DNA of 64,000 nucleotides from JAAYLC01 sp964636665 (GTDB lineage Bacteria; Bacteroidota; Bacteroidia; Flavobacteriales; Flavobacteriaceae). The position numbers were made by a program, and so were the translations under genes. Positions within the stretch are counted from its first letter, which is position 1; the number at the start of each line of letters is the position of its first letter. The notes beneath the pieces are model-generated. The model made no database searches. It saw nothing but the letters and a program-made list of their open reading frames with translations, and was not told where the DNA came from. This document shows positions 9,439 to 18,130 of the stretch, one piece after another. Location of the stretch: the NCBI GenBank assembly GCA_964636665.1, contig CAZWVT010000002.1, positions 20,445-84,444 on the forward strand. Direction: 5' to 3'.

Positions 9439-10200
9439 GGCTTCGTTCCAAAAAACGTCCATTTCTTGTAATGTCATCTCTTTCAATGTTTTCCCATTTT
9501 CTTTGGCTTTTTGTTCCAAATATTGAAACCGTTTTATGAATTTTTTATTGGTACGCTCCAACGCATTTTCCGGGTTGATTTTTAAAAACCGAGCGTAATT
9601 AACCATGGAGAACAAAACATCGCCAAATTCTTCTTCTATTTTATCCTGATTTGATGCATTGATTTCATGTTTCAATTCACCCAGTTCTTCTTGCAATTTT
9701 TCAAAAACTTGTTCGGGTTTTTCCCAATCAAAACCAATTCCGGAAACTTTTTCTTGAATTCTATTTGATTTCACAAGTGCCGGCAATGAGTTTGGCACGC
9801 CTTCCAAAACGCTTTTTTTACCCTCTTTCAACTTCAAATTTTCCCAATTTTGTTTTACTTGTTCCTCGTTTTCAACTTTTACATCTCCGTAAATATGCGG
9901 ATGCCGACTGATTAATTTTTCGGAAATCGTATGACAAACATCCGCAATATCAAATGCATTTTTTTCACTTCCTATTTTCGCATAAAAAACGATGTGAAGC
10001 AAAACATCGCCCAATTCTTTTTTAACCTCCTCGAGATTATCATCCAAAATAGCATCTCCCAATTCGTAAACCTCTTCTATAGTAAGGTATCGCAAACTTT
10101 CCATAGTCTGTTTTCTATCCCACGGACATTTTTCGCGCAAATCGTCCATAATATCCAGCAATCTTTTGAAAGCTGCTAATTGTTCTTCTCTCGAATTCAT
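9421..10200 (-). CDS. mazG: nucleoside triphosphate pyrophosphohydrolase MazG
   Basis: 259 residues, close to E. coli MazG (263), with two MazG domains. The first contains C-P-W-D-R-K-Q-T, then E-E-V-Y-E-L and E-L-G-D-V-L-L-H metal-binding acidic motifs; the second contains E-E-L-G-E-L and E-E-F-G-D-V-L-F. It hydrolyses NTPs to NMP plus pyrophosphate and is thought to clean abnormal nucleotides and to lower ppGpp. Its ATG directly abuts the stop of the upstream SDR gene with no spacer, so the two are translationally coupled or at least co-transcribed. Confidence 0.93.
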   Translation of the reverse strand: MNSREEQLAAFKRLLDIMDDLREKCPWDRKQTMESLRYLTIEEVYELGDAILDDNLEEVKKELGDVLLHIVFYAKIGSEKNAFDIADVCHTISEKLISRHPHIYGDVKVENEEQVKQNWENLKLKEGKKSVLEGVPNSLPALVKSNRIQEKVSGIGFDWEKPEQVFEKLQEELGELKHEINASNQDKIEEEFGDVLFSMVNYARFLKINPENALERTNKKFIKRFQYLEQKAKENGKTLKEMTLQEMDVFWNEAKKILH

Positions 10201-11010
10201 TTATTTATCCAGTTTAAAATGTTTTTTCAGCATTTTTTCATAAGTCCTATCCGGCAATATTTTTTTCAATAAAATAGAGAATTTCTGTGTAAACGAGCCT
10301 ACTTTGTAATGCACTTTAGGATTCTCTGTATTTACAATCGTATAAATTTTTTCTGCCAATTTCATCGGATTTTCACCGGAATACACGTGTTCATTCATCA
10401 AATCCAAAGACATTTGATAATGTTGTTTATAAGGCGAATCTTCAAGTACAGGAGCGTGATAGCGTCTTTCAGAAATATTTGTTGCAAAATCGCCCGGTGC
10501 TACATTGGTCATTTTTATATTAAAAGGTGTCAATTCGATTCGCATAGCTTCCATTGCAATTTCCAAAGCAGCTTTGGTAGCCGAATAAATCCCACGATAA
10601 GGCAATCCCATATAGCCCGCAATGGAAGTGATGTTGATAATCAAACCTGATTTTTGAGCGCGCATCGTAGGCAAAACTGCACGAGCAACGAGAATCGGTC
10701 CGTAAAAATTGGTTGAAAACGACTTTTCCATTTCTGAAATTGGAATTTCTTCCAGAGAACCTGTTATCCCGATTCCGGCATTGTTTATAAGTACATCGAT
10801 TCGATTGGTTTTTGACAATAATTCCGAAACTCCGTTTCTTATTGATTCTTCATCGGTTACGTCCATTTTTATTAACGGAAAATCTGCATCTTTCACATTT
10901 TCAGGATTACGTGAAGTTCCATAAACTGTGTAGTTTTTTGAAACCAGATACGTAGCCATTGCTTTTCCTAATCCTGATGATGCACCTGTGATGAATATAA
11001 CTTTGGACAT
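10201..11010 (-). CDS. short-chain dehydrogenase/reductase
   Basis: 269 residues from the ATG at 11010 (M-S-K-V-I-F-I-T-G), preferred over a start 27 bp upstream because the SDR fold begins there. Classical SDR marks: T-G-A-S-S-G-L-G cofactor loop, N-N-A-G-I, catalytic Ser in N-I-T-S-I-A-G and Y-S-A-T-K. Residues 190-269 form a variable substrate region, so the substrate is unknown. A CAAAGGTC box on the plus strand (11028..11035, reading GACCTTTG on the gene strand) could be a weak -7 element. It is directly followed by mazG. Confidence 0.88.
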   Translation of the reverse strand: MSKVIFITGASSGLGKAMATYLVSKNYTVYGTSRNPENVKDADFPLIKMDVTDEESIRNGVSELLSKTNRIDVLINNAGIGITGSLEEIPISEMEKSFSTNFYGPILVARAVLPTMRAQKSGLIINITSIAGYMGLPYRGIYSATKAALEIAMEAMRIELTPFNIKMTNVAPGDFATNISERRYHAPVLEDSPYKQHYQMSLDLMNEHVYSGENPMKLAEKIYTIVNTENPKVHYKVGSFTQKFSILLKKILPDRTYEKMLKKHFKLDK

Positions 11011-11109
11011 ATAAAAAATGTTAAATACAAAGGTCATAAATCAGAATGAATTCGACCGTATAAATGTGGTTTTTAAATAATCTTTCAAATGAAGTTTACT
11101 GCAATGCCG

Positions 11110-11117
11110 TATTTTTG
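11110..11117 (+). promoter_or_regulatory. -7 element of the 3-methyladenine glycosylase gene
   Basis: TATTTTTG, an exact match to the Bacteroidota -7 consensus TAnnTTTG, 18 bp before the ATG at 11135. Confidence 0.6.
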
Positions 11118-11134
11118 TTATAAAAATCATTTGA

Positions 11135-11650
11135 ATGAATCGCTTAAATCGAGAATATTTTACCGGAGACGCTATTGACATTGCTCCTGATTTATTGGGT
11201 AAAACGTTGGTTCGCAAGTTTGACGATGACTTAGTTTTAAAACTTCCGATAATGGAAACTGAAGCTTATTTCGGAGCGGAGGATCGTGCCAATCACGCTT
11301 GCAAAGGACGCACGCCACGAACTGAAGTCATGTTTGAGGAAGGCGGTTTGGTTTATGTTTATTTGATTTACGGAATTCATTGGCTGTTAAACATCGTTAC
11401 CGGTCCAAAAGAACATCCACAAGCGGTACTTATTCGAGGTGTAACAGGAATTTCAGGTCCCGGTCGGATCGGAAAGAAATTTAAACTTGACCGATCATTT
11501 TATGGTGAAAATATTGAAACTTCTACAAGACTTTGGATTGAAGAAAATACTCAAATTAGCGGAAAAATAGAAGTTTCGCCCCGTATAGGAATTGATTATG
11601 CCGGAACACCTTGGAAAGATAAATTATGGCGATTTGAATTGAAAACTTAG
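11135..11650 (+). CDS. DNA-3-methyladenine glycosylase (AAG/MPG family)
   Basis: 171 residues, somewhat shorter than the usual 190-200. It excises alkylated purines such as 3-methyladenine in base excision repair. Visible: the catalytic M-E-T-E-A-Y motif (Glu activating water), followed by D-R-A-N-H-A and K-G-R-T-P-R-T-E-V-M-F, then V-Y-L-I-Y-G-I-H that lines the base pocket, and G-P-G-R-I in the C-terminal part. The fold appears complete; the shortening is at the C-terminus and in loops. Single-gene unit with its own -7 box. Confidence 0.92.
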   Translation: MNRLNREYFTGDAIDIAPDLLGKTLVRKFDDDLVLKLPIMETEAYFGAEDRANHACKGRTPRTEVMFEEGGLVYVYLIYGIHWLLNIVTGPKEHPQAVLIRGVTGISGPGRIGKKFKLDRSFYGENIETSTRLWIEENTQISGKIEVSPRIGIDYAGTPWKDKLWRFELKT

Positions 11651-11763
11651 TCTTTATCGGACAAGACTTATGACCGCTTCGCTATAGGACTTAGGACGTA
11701 GGACTCAATATATAAGATAAAAAAATATTAGAAATATTTTTTCGATTTATTCCAATAAAAAAT

Positions 11764-11857
11764 GGCAAGCTACCTACATCACACCGCTACGACCGTGTAC
11801 CCTTGCTGTGTTCCCACCCTGGGGGATTCCACAGGAGCTGGTTGTGTAGGACTTGCC
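11764..11857 (-). ncRNA. ffs: signal recognition particle RNA, small bacterial (4.5S) type
   Basis: On the minus strand a ~94-nt element has ends that pair (5' GGCAAG with 3' CTTGCC). Its core has the SRP helix-8 arrangement: CCAGG, then a GTG-GGAA-CAC capped tetraloop, then CAGCAAGGGT. That is the conserved Ffh-binding domain with its asymmetric loop. SRP RNA pairs with Ffh and FtsY to target nascent membrane proteins. A 62-aa open frame on the plus strand across it is a shadow. A consensus promoter lies directly upstream, and the 5' end is 5 nt after the -7 box. Confidence 0.9.
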
Positions 11858-11861
11858 GATG

Positions 11862-11891
11862 CAAAGATACACATTTTACCTGCTTTGTCAA
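11862..11891 (-). promoter_or_regulatory. SRP RNA promoter (-33 and -7 boxes)
   Basis: On the minus strand TTG (11891..11889), 19 bases, then TATCTTTG (11869..11862): an exact match to the Flavobacterium-type promoter TTG-N17-23-TAnnTTTG. Because the RNA end is defined by its stem, this promoter fixes +1 at about 5 nt after the last G of the -7 box, a ruler used for other promoters here. Confidence 0.75.
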
Positions 11892-11946
11892 GATTTTTAC
11901 ATCTCATTTTTAATAAATATCTTGCGTGCCTTAATGTGAATCCCTT

Positions 11947-12990
11947 ATGAAACCGATTAAGTTTTTAACTATCATTACTTTATTGCTTTTTATTGTTGCT
12001 TGTGGTGATAAAATCGATGATAAATCAAATTTGTTTTCTATTGAAATAGAAAATTCTAAAAAAAATTATACCCCGGAAGACTTGCTTTCAGCACATATAA
12101 ATAATGAGAAAGATATTGCTATTGATTCGATTGCTTATTTTTTAAACGGGAAGCGTGCTGAGTTGGTAAACAATAAAATTTCATTAAAAAATGAGAAATT
12201 AGGAGAAAAAGAATTGACAGCTACAATTTATTCCGGAAAAAAGACGTATGAAACCGGACTTTCGATTCTAATTTTGTCAAATGTCAGACCTGTATTGTAC
12301 ACTTATGAAATTTTAGAAACTTATCCGCACGATATAACTGCTTATACTCAAGGTTTGGAATTTCACGGAGATACGCTTTATGAAAGCACCGGTCAATACG
12401 GTATGTCTTCCTTGCGAAAAACAGATTATAAAACCGGAAAAGTGCTTAAAAAAGTTAATCTTGCAGATAACTTTTTTGGAGAAGGTCTTACGATTATGAA
12501 TAATAAAATTTACCAACTTACATGGCAAAGCAAAGCAGGATTTATTTATAATTTGGAAACGATGGAACAAACCGGAACTTTCTTGTATAATGAAAGTAAA
12601 GAAGGTTGGGGATTGTGCAACGATAGAAAAAACATATACAAAAGTGATGGCACCGAAAAAATATGGACGCTGAATCCAAATACCTTGGCGGAAAAAGAGT
12701 ATATCGAAATTTATACAAATACGAGTAAGATACGAAGTGTCAATGAATTGGAATGGGTAGAAGGAAAAATTTATGCCAATATTTATCAACAGTCATCTGT
12801 TGCCATTATTAATCCAAAAAACGGTGCCGTTGAAGGCGTTATCGATTTTACCACGCTTAAAGACCACGTTGCGCAACATCCACAACTTGACGTTCTAAAC
12901 GGGATTGCATACAAAGGCGAAAAAGACATTTTATATATTACCGGAAAAAACTGGGACAAGTTGTTTAAAGTTCGGATTTTGAGGAAATAA
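11947..12990 (+). CDS. glutaminyl-peptide cyclotransferase-like lipoprotein
   Basis: 347 residues. The N-terminus is a lipoprotein signal with lipobox L-L-F-I-V-A-C (Cys19). Residues ~25-110 look like an immunoglobulin-like beta region. From ~120 onward there is a beta-propeller of the plant/bacterial glutaminyl cyclase type (Y-P-H-D-x-x-A-Y-T-Q-G-L, then E-S-T-G-x-Y-G, L-T-W, E-L-E-W and N-G-I-A-Y). The family converts N-terminal Gln to pyroglutamate on exported proteins. In Bacteroidota such enzymes act in the periplasm or at the outer membrane, where many exported proteins begin with Gln after signal cleavage. The gene diverges from the SRP RNA. Confidence 0.87.
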   Translation: MKPIKFLTIITLLLFIVACGDKIDDKSNLFSIEIENSKKNYTPEDLLSAHINNEKDIAIDSIAYFLNGKRAELVNNKISLKNEKLGEKELTATIYSGKKTYETGLSILILSNVRPVLYTYEILETYPHDITAYTQGLEFHGDTLYESTGQYGMSSLRKTDYKTGKVLKKVNLADNFFGEGLTIMNNKIYQLTWQSKAGFIYNLETMEQTGTFLYNESKEGWGLCNDRKNIYKSDGTEKIWTLNPNTLAEKEYIEIYTNTSKIRSVNELEWVEGKIYANIYQQSSVAIINPKNGAVEGVIDFTTLKDHVAQHPQLDVLNGIAYKGEKDILYITGKNWDKLFKVRILRK

Positions 12991-13111
12991 TAAAGAGATA
13001 TCTTACAAATTCACAACTGCACGCAAGAATTATTTTACACCAACAACCCTTCTTTATTTCTGTTTCTTCAAACCACAGAAATTCCTTACTTTTAACCAAA
13101 AAATTACGGCA

Positions 13112-14632
13112 ATGCGTTTAATGTACGTCTTTGGGCTTTTGTGCAGCCTCATTTTTTGGAGTTCCTGTCGAAATGATTTTGAAACCGTTCCTAGTACCGG
13201 AAATCTTACTTTTTCAAAAGACACAGTTTATCTCGATACGATTTTTTCCAATATTGGTTCTTCAACTTATACGCTAAAAGTATATAATAACAGTAAAGAC
13301 GACATCCACATTCCTAACATTAAATTGGGGCAGGGAGAAAATTCAAATTACCGGCTGAATGTTGACGGAATGAGCGGAAAATCATTTAATAACATAGAAA
13401 TTCTTGCACGCGACAGTATTTTTATTTTTATCGAAACAACTTTTGACATCAATTCACTTCCCACTGATGAAAATGAATTTCTTTATACCGACCAACTTAT
13501 TTTTGATAGTGGCGTAAAACAACAAAATGTCGAATTGGTTACTTTGATAAAAGATGCCGTATTTTTATATCCACAACTTTTCCCCGACGGAACTAAGGAA
13601 ACGCTTATTCTTGGAAGCGGAGACAACACTGTTGAAATTCCCGGGTTTTTTATTCCTGATGATTATTTGACATTTACCAATGAAAAACCATACGTAATTT
13701 ATGGTTTTGCGGCAGTTCCTTCAAATAAAACCTTACAAGTTAATGCCGGCGCTCGCGTTCATTTTCATGCAGAAAGCGGAATTCTCGTCGCTCAAAATGC
13801 AAGTATAAAATCCTTAGGTACGCCCAGCAGTAACAAAGATCTCATGGAAAATGAGGTGATTTTCCAAGGCGACAGATTGGAACCTCGTTTTTCTGACGTT
13901 CCGGGACAATGGGGCTACATACGACTAACGAGTGGAAGTGTGGATAATGAATTTCATCATACGACCATTAAAAACGGAATGGTAGGTGTTATTGTTGAAG
14001 ACAGTCCGGTACTTTTTAAGAACGTCCAATTTTACAATCATTCAAATATCGGATTGTTGGCACGAACAGGTACAATTTACGGTGAAAACATGGTCATCAA
14101 TAATTGCGGAGAAGTATCGTTGGCACTTCAATTGGGCGGAACTTATGAATTTAATCACAGTACTTTTGCCAATTATTGGACCGGCGGTTTCCGGAATTAT
14201 CCAAGTGTTTTGATCGACAATTCACTGGAGACCGAAGATGCCATATACATTTCCGATTTACTGAAAGCAGATTTCACAAATTGCATTATTTATGGCAGCG
14301 GACAACGTGAAATAGGATTGTTCCAACATGAAGGCGCTGCTTTTAATTTTAATTTCCGTAACTCATTGATAAAATTTGAAGATTACAACAATGAGTATGC
14401 TGACCATCCGCTGTATGACTTTGACAATCCTCAATTTTATACAACTACTATTTTAAATCTCGATCCAAGGTTTCACAACAGTTCCCAAAACAACATGAAC
14501 ATTTCAAAAGGAGAATCCGGTGCTGAAGATATCGGGTTGTCAGGCATTCCTCCATCGGTTGATTTAAACGGAACTTCAAGAAATACACCGCCCGATGCAG
14601 GAGCTTATGAAGCTACAATCATTGAGGATTAG
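13112..14632 (+). CDS. lipoprotein with probable right-handed beta-helix domain
   Basis: 506 residues starting with a lipoprotein signal (lipobox W-S-S-C, Cys19). Residues ~30-170 look like an all-beta N-terminal domain. Residues ~210-440 contain repeating short strands with N-G-M, V-x-F-x-N-V-x-F-Y-N-H and A-x-F-T-N-C-I-I-Y-G patterns typical of parallel beta-helices. It is likely anchored on the outer membrane. No catalytic residues are recognisable, so neither substrate nor partner can be named. It is convergent with menB, with a 73-bp gap. Confidence 0.7.
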   Translation: MRLMYVFGLLCSLIFWSSCRNDFETVPSTGNLTFSKDTVYLDTIFSNIGSSTYTLKVYNNSKDDIHIPNIKLGQGENSNYRLNVDGMSGKSFNNIEILARDSIFIFIETTFDINSLPTDENEFLYTDQLIFDSGVKQQNVELVTLIKDAVFLYPQLFPDGTKETLILGSGDNTVEIPGFFIPDDYLTFTNEKPYVIYGFAAVPSNKTLQVNAGARVHFHAESGILVAQNASIKSLGTPSSNKDLMENEVIFQGDRLEPRFSDVPGQWGYIRLTSGSVDNEFHHTTIKNGMVGVIVEDSPVLFKNVQFYNHSNIGLLARTGTIYGENMVINNCGEVSLALQLGGTYEFNHSTFANYWTGGFRNYPSVLIDNSLETEDAIYISDLLKADFTNCIIYGSGQREIGLFQHEGAAFNFNFRNSLIKFEDYNNEYADHPLYDFDNPQFYTTTILNLDPRFHNSSQNNMNISKGESGAEDIGLSGIPPSVDLNGTSRNTPPDAGAYEATIIED

Positions 14633-14705
14633 CTTCAATTCATAGCTGTAAAATAAATTGAAGTATAGATTTTTGGTAAAAATATTATAGAAAGCAACTA
14701 TTTAA

Positions 14706-15545
14706 TTAAGGCAACCACTTCTTTTCAAAGTTTGGTTTGCGCTTTTCCAGAAATGCATCCCTTCCCTCTTTTGCTTCATCTGTCATATAAGCCAATCGGG
14801 TTGCTTCTCCTGCAAAAACTTGTTGCCCCACCATTCCGTCATCAGTAAGATTCATGGCAAACTTCAGCATTTTTATCGAAGTCGGTGATTTGGCAAGAAT
14901 TTCTTGTGCCCATTGATACGCTGTTTCTTCCAATTCATCATGAGGAATTACAGCGTTGACCATTCCCATTTCAAAAGCCTCCTGAGCGGAATAATTTCTA
15001 CCTAAAAAGAAAATCTCCCGTGCTTTTTTCTGTCCGACCATTTTTGCCAAATACGCACTTCCATAGCCTCCGTCAAAACTGGTAACATCGGCATCTGTTT
15101 GTTTAAAAATGGCATGTTCCTTACTTGCAAGCGTCAAATCGCAAACCACATGAAGGCTATGACCTCCGCCAACTGCCCAACCGGGAACTACAGCAATTAC
15201 AGCTTTAGGCATAAATCGAATTAACCGCTGAACATCGAGAATATTTAATCGGTGGTAGCCGTCATTACCTACATATCCTTGGTGACCTCGAGATTTTTGA
15301 TCGCCCCCACTACAAAAACTATAAACTCCGTCTTTGGATGAAGGACCTTCAGCAGATAACAGCACAACTCCGATAGATGTATCTTCTTGGGCATCGTGAA
15401 AAGCATCCAACAATTCAAAAGTTGTATGCGGACGAAAAGCATTTCGCACTTCCGGACGATTAAAAGCAATTCTAGCTACGCCGTTATGCTTTTTATAAGT
15501 TATATCTGTGTACTCTTTGGCGGTTTTCCAATTAATTTTTGTCAT
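14706..15545 (-). CDS. menB: 1,4-dihydroxy-2-naphthoyl-CoA synthase
   Basis: 279 residues, crotonase fold. It closes the second ring of menaquinone by converting o-succinylbenzoyl-CoA to 1,4-dihydroxy-2-naphthoyl-CoA. Visible: N-R-P-E-V-R-N-A-F-R-P, the oxyanion-hole segment F-C-S-G-G-D-Q-K-S-R, the G-W-A-V-G-G-G-H-S-L-H block, S-F-D-G-G-Y-G-S with the catalytic Asp, and the C-terminal K-P-N-F-E-K-K-W-L-P that closes the neighbouring active site. It is the only menaquinone gene in the window and would supply quinone for the respiratory genes nearby. A TATCTTTG -7 box lies 20 bp upstream. Confidence 0.95.
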   Translation of the reverse strand: MTKINWKTAKEYTDITYKKHNGVARIAFNRPEVRNAFRPHTTFELLDAFHDAQEDTSIGVVLLSAEGPSSKDGVYSFCSGGDQKSRGHQGYVGNDGYHRLNILDVQRLIRFMPKAVIAVVPGWAVGGGHSLHVVCDLTLASKEHAIFKQTDADVTSFDGGYGSAYLAKMVGQKKAREIFFLGRNYSAQEAFEMGMVNAVIPHDELEETAYQWAQEILAKSPTSIKMLKFAMNLTDDGMVGQQVFAGEATRLAYMTDEAKEGRDAFLEKRKPNFEKKWLP

Positions 15546-15565
15546 CTTTTTATTTTATTAAATCA

Positions 15566-15592
15566 CAAAGATAAGACAATCACTCATAGTGA
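15566..15592 (-). promoter_or_regulatory. menB -7 element with adjacent palindrome
   Basis: On the minus strand TATCTTTG (15573..15566) is a perfect TAnnTTTG box. Immediately upstream is TCACT-CAT-AGTGA (15580..15592), a perfect 5-3-5 inverted repeat that could be an operator. The rest of the 303-bp menB-nirK gap holds only nirK promoter elements. Confidence 0.5.
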
Positions 15593-15776
15593 AATTATTA
15601 TCTGTAGCATCTATTGAATGCTTCTATAAAGAAGTACGGTAAGCAGAGAATACGACCTTAAATTTTATTGTCTATAATCACATTTTTTATAGTGTATTGG
15701 TCAACAAAAATCTGTTCTTCCCTAATATTTTATTATATTTATCGTCCAAACTTATAATTTTCAAAAACCAATGTTA

Positions 15777-15821
15777 AACTTATAAATGAAGTTATTTACC
15801 TTTCTATTAATTATTAATTTG
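15777..15821 (+). promoter_or_regulatory. nirK promoter region: palindrome at about -41 plus -7-like box
   Basis: AACTT-N7-AAGTT (15777..15793), a perfect palindrome centred at 15785, is followed by TTAATTTG (15814..15821, one base off TAnnTTTG). With +1 about 5 nt after the box, the palindrome is centred near -41, the class II activator position. It does not match the TGA-N6-TCA box of the neighbouring units. Confidence 0.45.
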
Positions 15822-15848
15822 GATTCATCAACCCCAAAAAACTAAAAT

Positions 15849-17312
15849 ATGACATCAAAAACTACCACCATCATTTTATTTTTAATTTTTTCAACCAGTT
15901 TTTTGTTTACTTCTTGTGTCAACAAGCAAGGAGATAAACAATACGAAGACCCTGTAGATATCCCGGTAAACCAAGTGATGCAGGCTGAACTCACCGCACC
16001 GCCTAATGTTCCTACTCCTGTGGGAAAACGAATGGCAAAAAAGCTCGTCGTGGATATGGAAATTATCGAGCTTGAAGGAACAATGGTTGACGGCGTTACC
16101 TATATGTATTGGACTTTTGACGGCACGGTTCCGGGCAGTTTTATCCGAACCCGTGTTGGAGACGAAATCGAATTTCATCTAAAAAACCATCCGCAAAACA
16201 AACTTCCCCACAACATTGATTTACACGCAGTAAACGGTCCGGGAGGAGGTGCGGTTTCTTCTCTTGTTGCTCCCGGACATCAAACTGTTTTTTCATTTAA
16301 AGTATTAAATCCCGGTCTTTATGTTTATCACTGTGCTACTGCTCCTGTGGGAATGCACATAGCCAACGGAATGTACGGATTGATTTTAGTAGAACCTGAA
16401 GGCGGACTTGAACCTGTAGACAGAGAATATTATGTAATGCAAGGAGATTTTTATACAGCAGGAAAATATGGCGAACCCGGCTTCCAACCATTTGATATGC
16501 AAAAAGCGATTGATGAAGACGCAGATTATGTTGTGTTTAACGGACATGTCGGAGCATTGATGGGCGAGCGTGCATTGGAAGCAAATGTTGGAGAAACCGT
16601 TCGTATATTTCTTGGAAACGGAGGACCAAATCTCGTTTCTTCATTTCACATTATCGGAGAAATATTGGATCGTGTAACTGTTGAAGGCGGTAGTTTGGTA
16701 AATGAAAATGTTCAAACAACATTAATTCCTGCCGGTGGAGCAGCTATGGTAGAATTTAAAGTAGATGCCCCCGGAGAATACCTTTTGGTAGATCACAGCA
16801 TTTTCCGCGCATTCAATAAAGGAGCTATGGCTCAATTGGAAGTGTATGGAGAAGAAAACGAGAAGGTTTATAAAGGAAAAATTCAAGAAGGTGTTTATGC
16901 TCCTGAAGGTGGTGCCATTCAAGTAATGCCAATTGACCGAGACCGTATGGCTGCTGCCAAAACAGACGTTACTGAAATGTCCAAAGAAGATATTATGGAA
17001 AGAGGACGCGCCATCTATGGTCGTACATGTTTTGCCTGTCATCAAAATAATGGTCAGGGAGTGCCGGATGTTTTCCCTCCGCTTGCTGATGCCGATTACT
17101 TAAATGAAGATATCGACAGAGCAATCGAAATTACGCTTCGCGGAAAATCAGGCGAAATTACCGTAAACGGAAAAAAATATAACAGTGTCATGCCTGCTCA
17201 AATGCTAAGCGATGAAGAAACCGCACATGTTTTGACTTATATTTATAACAATTGGGGAAATAACGGAACCGAAGTTACTCCCGAAATGGTAAGAGCAGTA
17301 CGTTCAAATTAA
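15849..17312 (+). CDS. nirK: copper-containing nitrite reductase with C-terminal cytochrome c domain
   Basis: 487 residues: lipoprotein signal (T-S-C near residue 24), two cupredoxin domains (~40-350) and a fused class I cytochrome c (~375-475). Copper ligands are visible: His121 and Cys162/His170/Met175 for the type 1 site, and His126, His161 and His267 for the type 2 catalytic site. The heme motif is C-F-A-C-H (Cys394, Cys397, His398) with a distal V-M-P methionine. It reduces nitrite to nitric oxide in the periplasm; the fused heme domain would feed electrons straight to copper. The downstream SUMF1 and SCO genes support a nitrite-respiration unit. Confidence 0.95.
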   Translation: MTSKTTTIILFLIFSTSFLFTSCVNKQGDKQYEDPVDIPVNQVMQAELTAPPNVPTPVGKRMAKKLVVDMEIIELEGTMVDGVTYMYWTFDGTVPGSFIRTRVGDEIEFHLKNHPQNKLPHNIDLHAVNGPGGGAVSSLVAPGHQTVFSFKVLNPGLYVYHCATAPVGMHIANGMYGLILVEPEGGLEPVDREYYVMQGDFYTAGKYGEPGFQPFDMQKAIDEDADYVVFNGHVGALMGERALEANVGETVRIFLGNGGPNLVSSFHIIGEILDRVTVEGGSLVNENVQTTLIPAGGAAMVEFKVDAPGEYLLVDHSIFRAFNKGAMAQLEVYGEENEKVYKGKIQEGVYAPEGGAIQVMPIDRDRMAAAKTDVTEMSKEDIMERGRAIYGRTCFACHQNNGQGVPDVFPPLADADYLNEDIDRAIEITLRGKSGEITVNGKKYNSVMPAQMLSDEETAHVLTYIYNNWGNNGTEVTPEMVRAVRSN

Positions 17313-17323
17313 TTTTTAAAAAA

Positions 17324-18085
17324 TTGATTAAAAAACTTTTCTTATTAACGACTTTATTTTCCATCGCAACCACCGGCTTTGGACAACATTCAGATATGAA
17401 ATTTGTAAAAAGCGGGAGTTATCTCCCGCTCTATGGTGATATCGATTCTTTTGTGGAAGTTTCAGATTTTTATATGGATACAATAGCAGTTACCAAAGAA
17501 AAATATTTGGAATTTTTACAAGAGAATCCACAATGGCGCAAATCTAACGTAAAAAAGATTTTTGCCGATGAAAGTTATCTCAATTCTTGGTCGGGAGATT
17601 TAGATTACGGTAGTGGCAATCCCAATGAACCGGTTACAAATGTATCGTGGTTTGCTGCCAAAGAATATTGCAGCTATCAAGGAAAACGACTTCCTACTTT
17701 GGATGAATGGGAATATGCCGCAATGGCAGATGACAAAACTCGGGATGCACGTGAAAAAGTAAGCTACAACCAATTTATATTAAGTTGGTATGAACGTCCA
17801 AAAACGAGTAGTGATGTTGTGGGAAGTACTTTTAAAAATATTTGGGGAATCTACGATTTACACGGACTCATTTGGGAATGGACTTTCGATTTTAACTCTG
17901 TTATGATTGCTTCTGAATCTCGAAGCGGCGGAAATGATACCAATCTTTTTTGCAGTGCCGCAGCAGTCGGCGCTACGGATTTGATGAATTATGCCGCTTT
18001 TATGCGCTATGCGTATCGAAGCAGTATCAAAGGCAATAACACAGGTAATAATTTGGGTTTTCGATGTGCTAAAGATGCTAATTAA
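17324..18085 (+). CDS. SUMF1/formylglycine-generating-enzyme-like protein (NirV-like)
   Basis: 253 residues from a TTG start, chosen because it gives a clean signal peptide (I-K-K-L-F-L-L-T-T-L-F) and lies 11 bp after nirK; the next ATG would remove the signal. The body is a SUMF1 fold: V-S-W-F-A-A-K-E-Y-C, R-L-P-T-L-D-E-W-E-Y-A, G-L-I-W-E-W and L-G-F-R-C-A. Such a gene follows nirK in Rhodobacter (nirV) and other denitrifiers. The family includes Cys oxidases, but these NirV-type proteins have no proven reaction. Role in copper nitrite reductase assembly is inferred from position. Confidence 0.85.
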   Translation: MIKKLFLLTTLFSIATTGFGQHSDMKFVKSGSYLPLYGDIDSFVEVSDFYMDTIAVTKEKYLEFLQENPQWRKSNVKKIFADESYLNSWSGDLDYGSGNPNEPVTNVSWFAAKEYCSYQGKRLPTLDEWEYAAMADDKTRDAREKVSYNQFILSWYERPKTSSDVVGSTFKNIWGIYDLHGLIWEWTFDFNSVMIASESRSGGNDTNLFCSAAAVGATDLMNYAAFMRYAYRSSIKGNNTGNNLGFRCAKDAN

Positions 18086-18130
18086 AGATTGTTTAATCAG
18101 CGTTTAAATTTAATTATTAAAGTATCTAAA

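Noticed and set aside
11660..11712. short GGACTTAGGACGTAGGACT-like repeats
   Set aside because: Degenerate and unstructured; not supported as a defined repeat.
11762..11950. 62-aa open frame on the plus strand
   Set aside because: It runs through the SRP RNA gene on the other strand and has no start context or composition of a protein.
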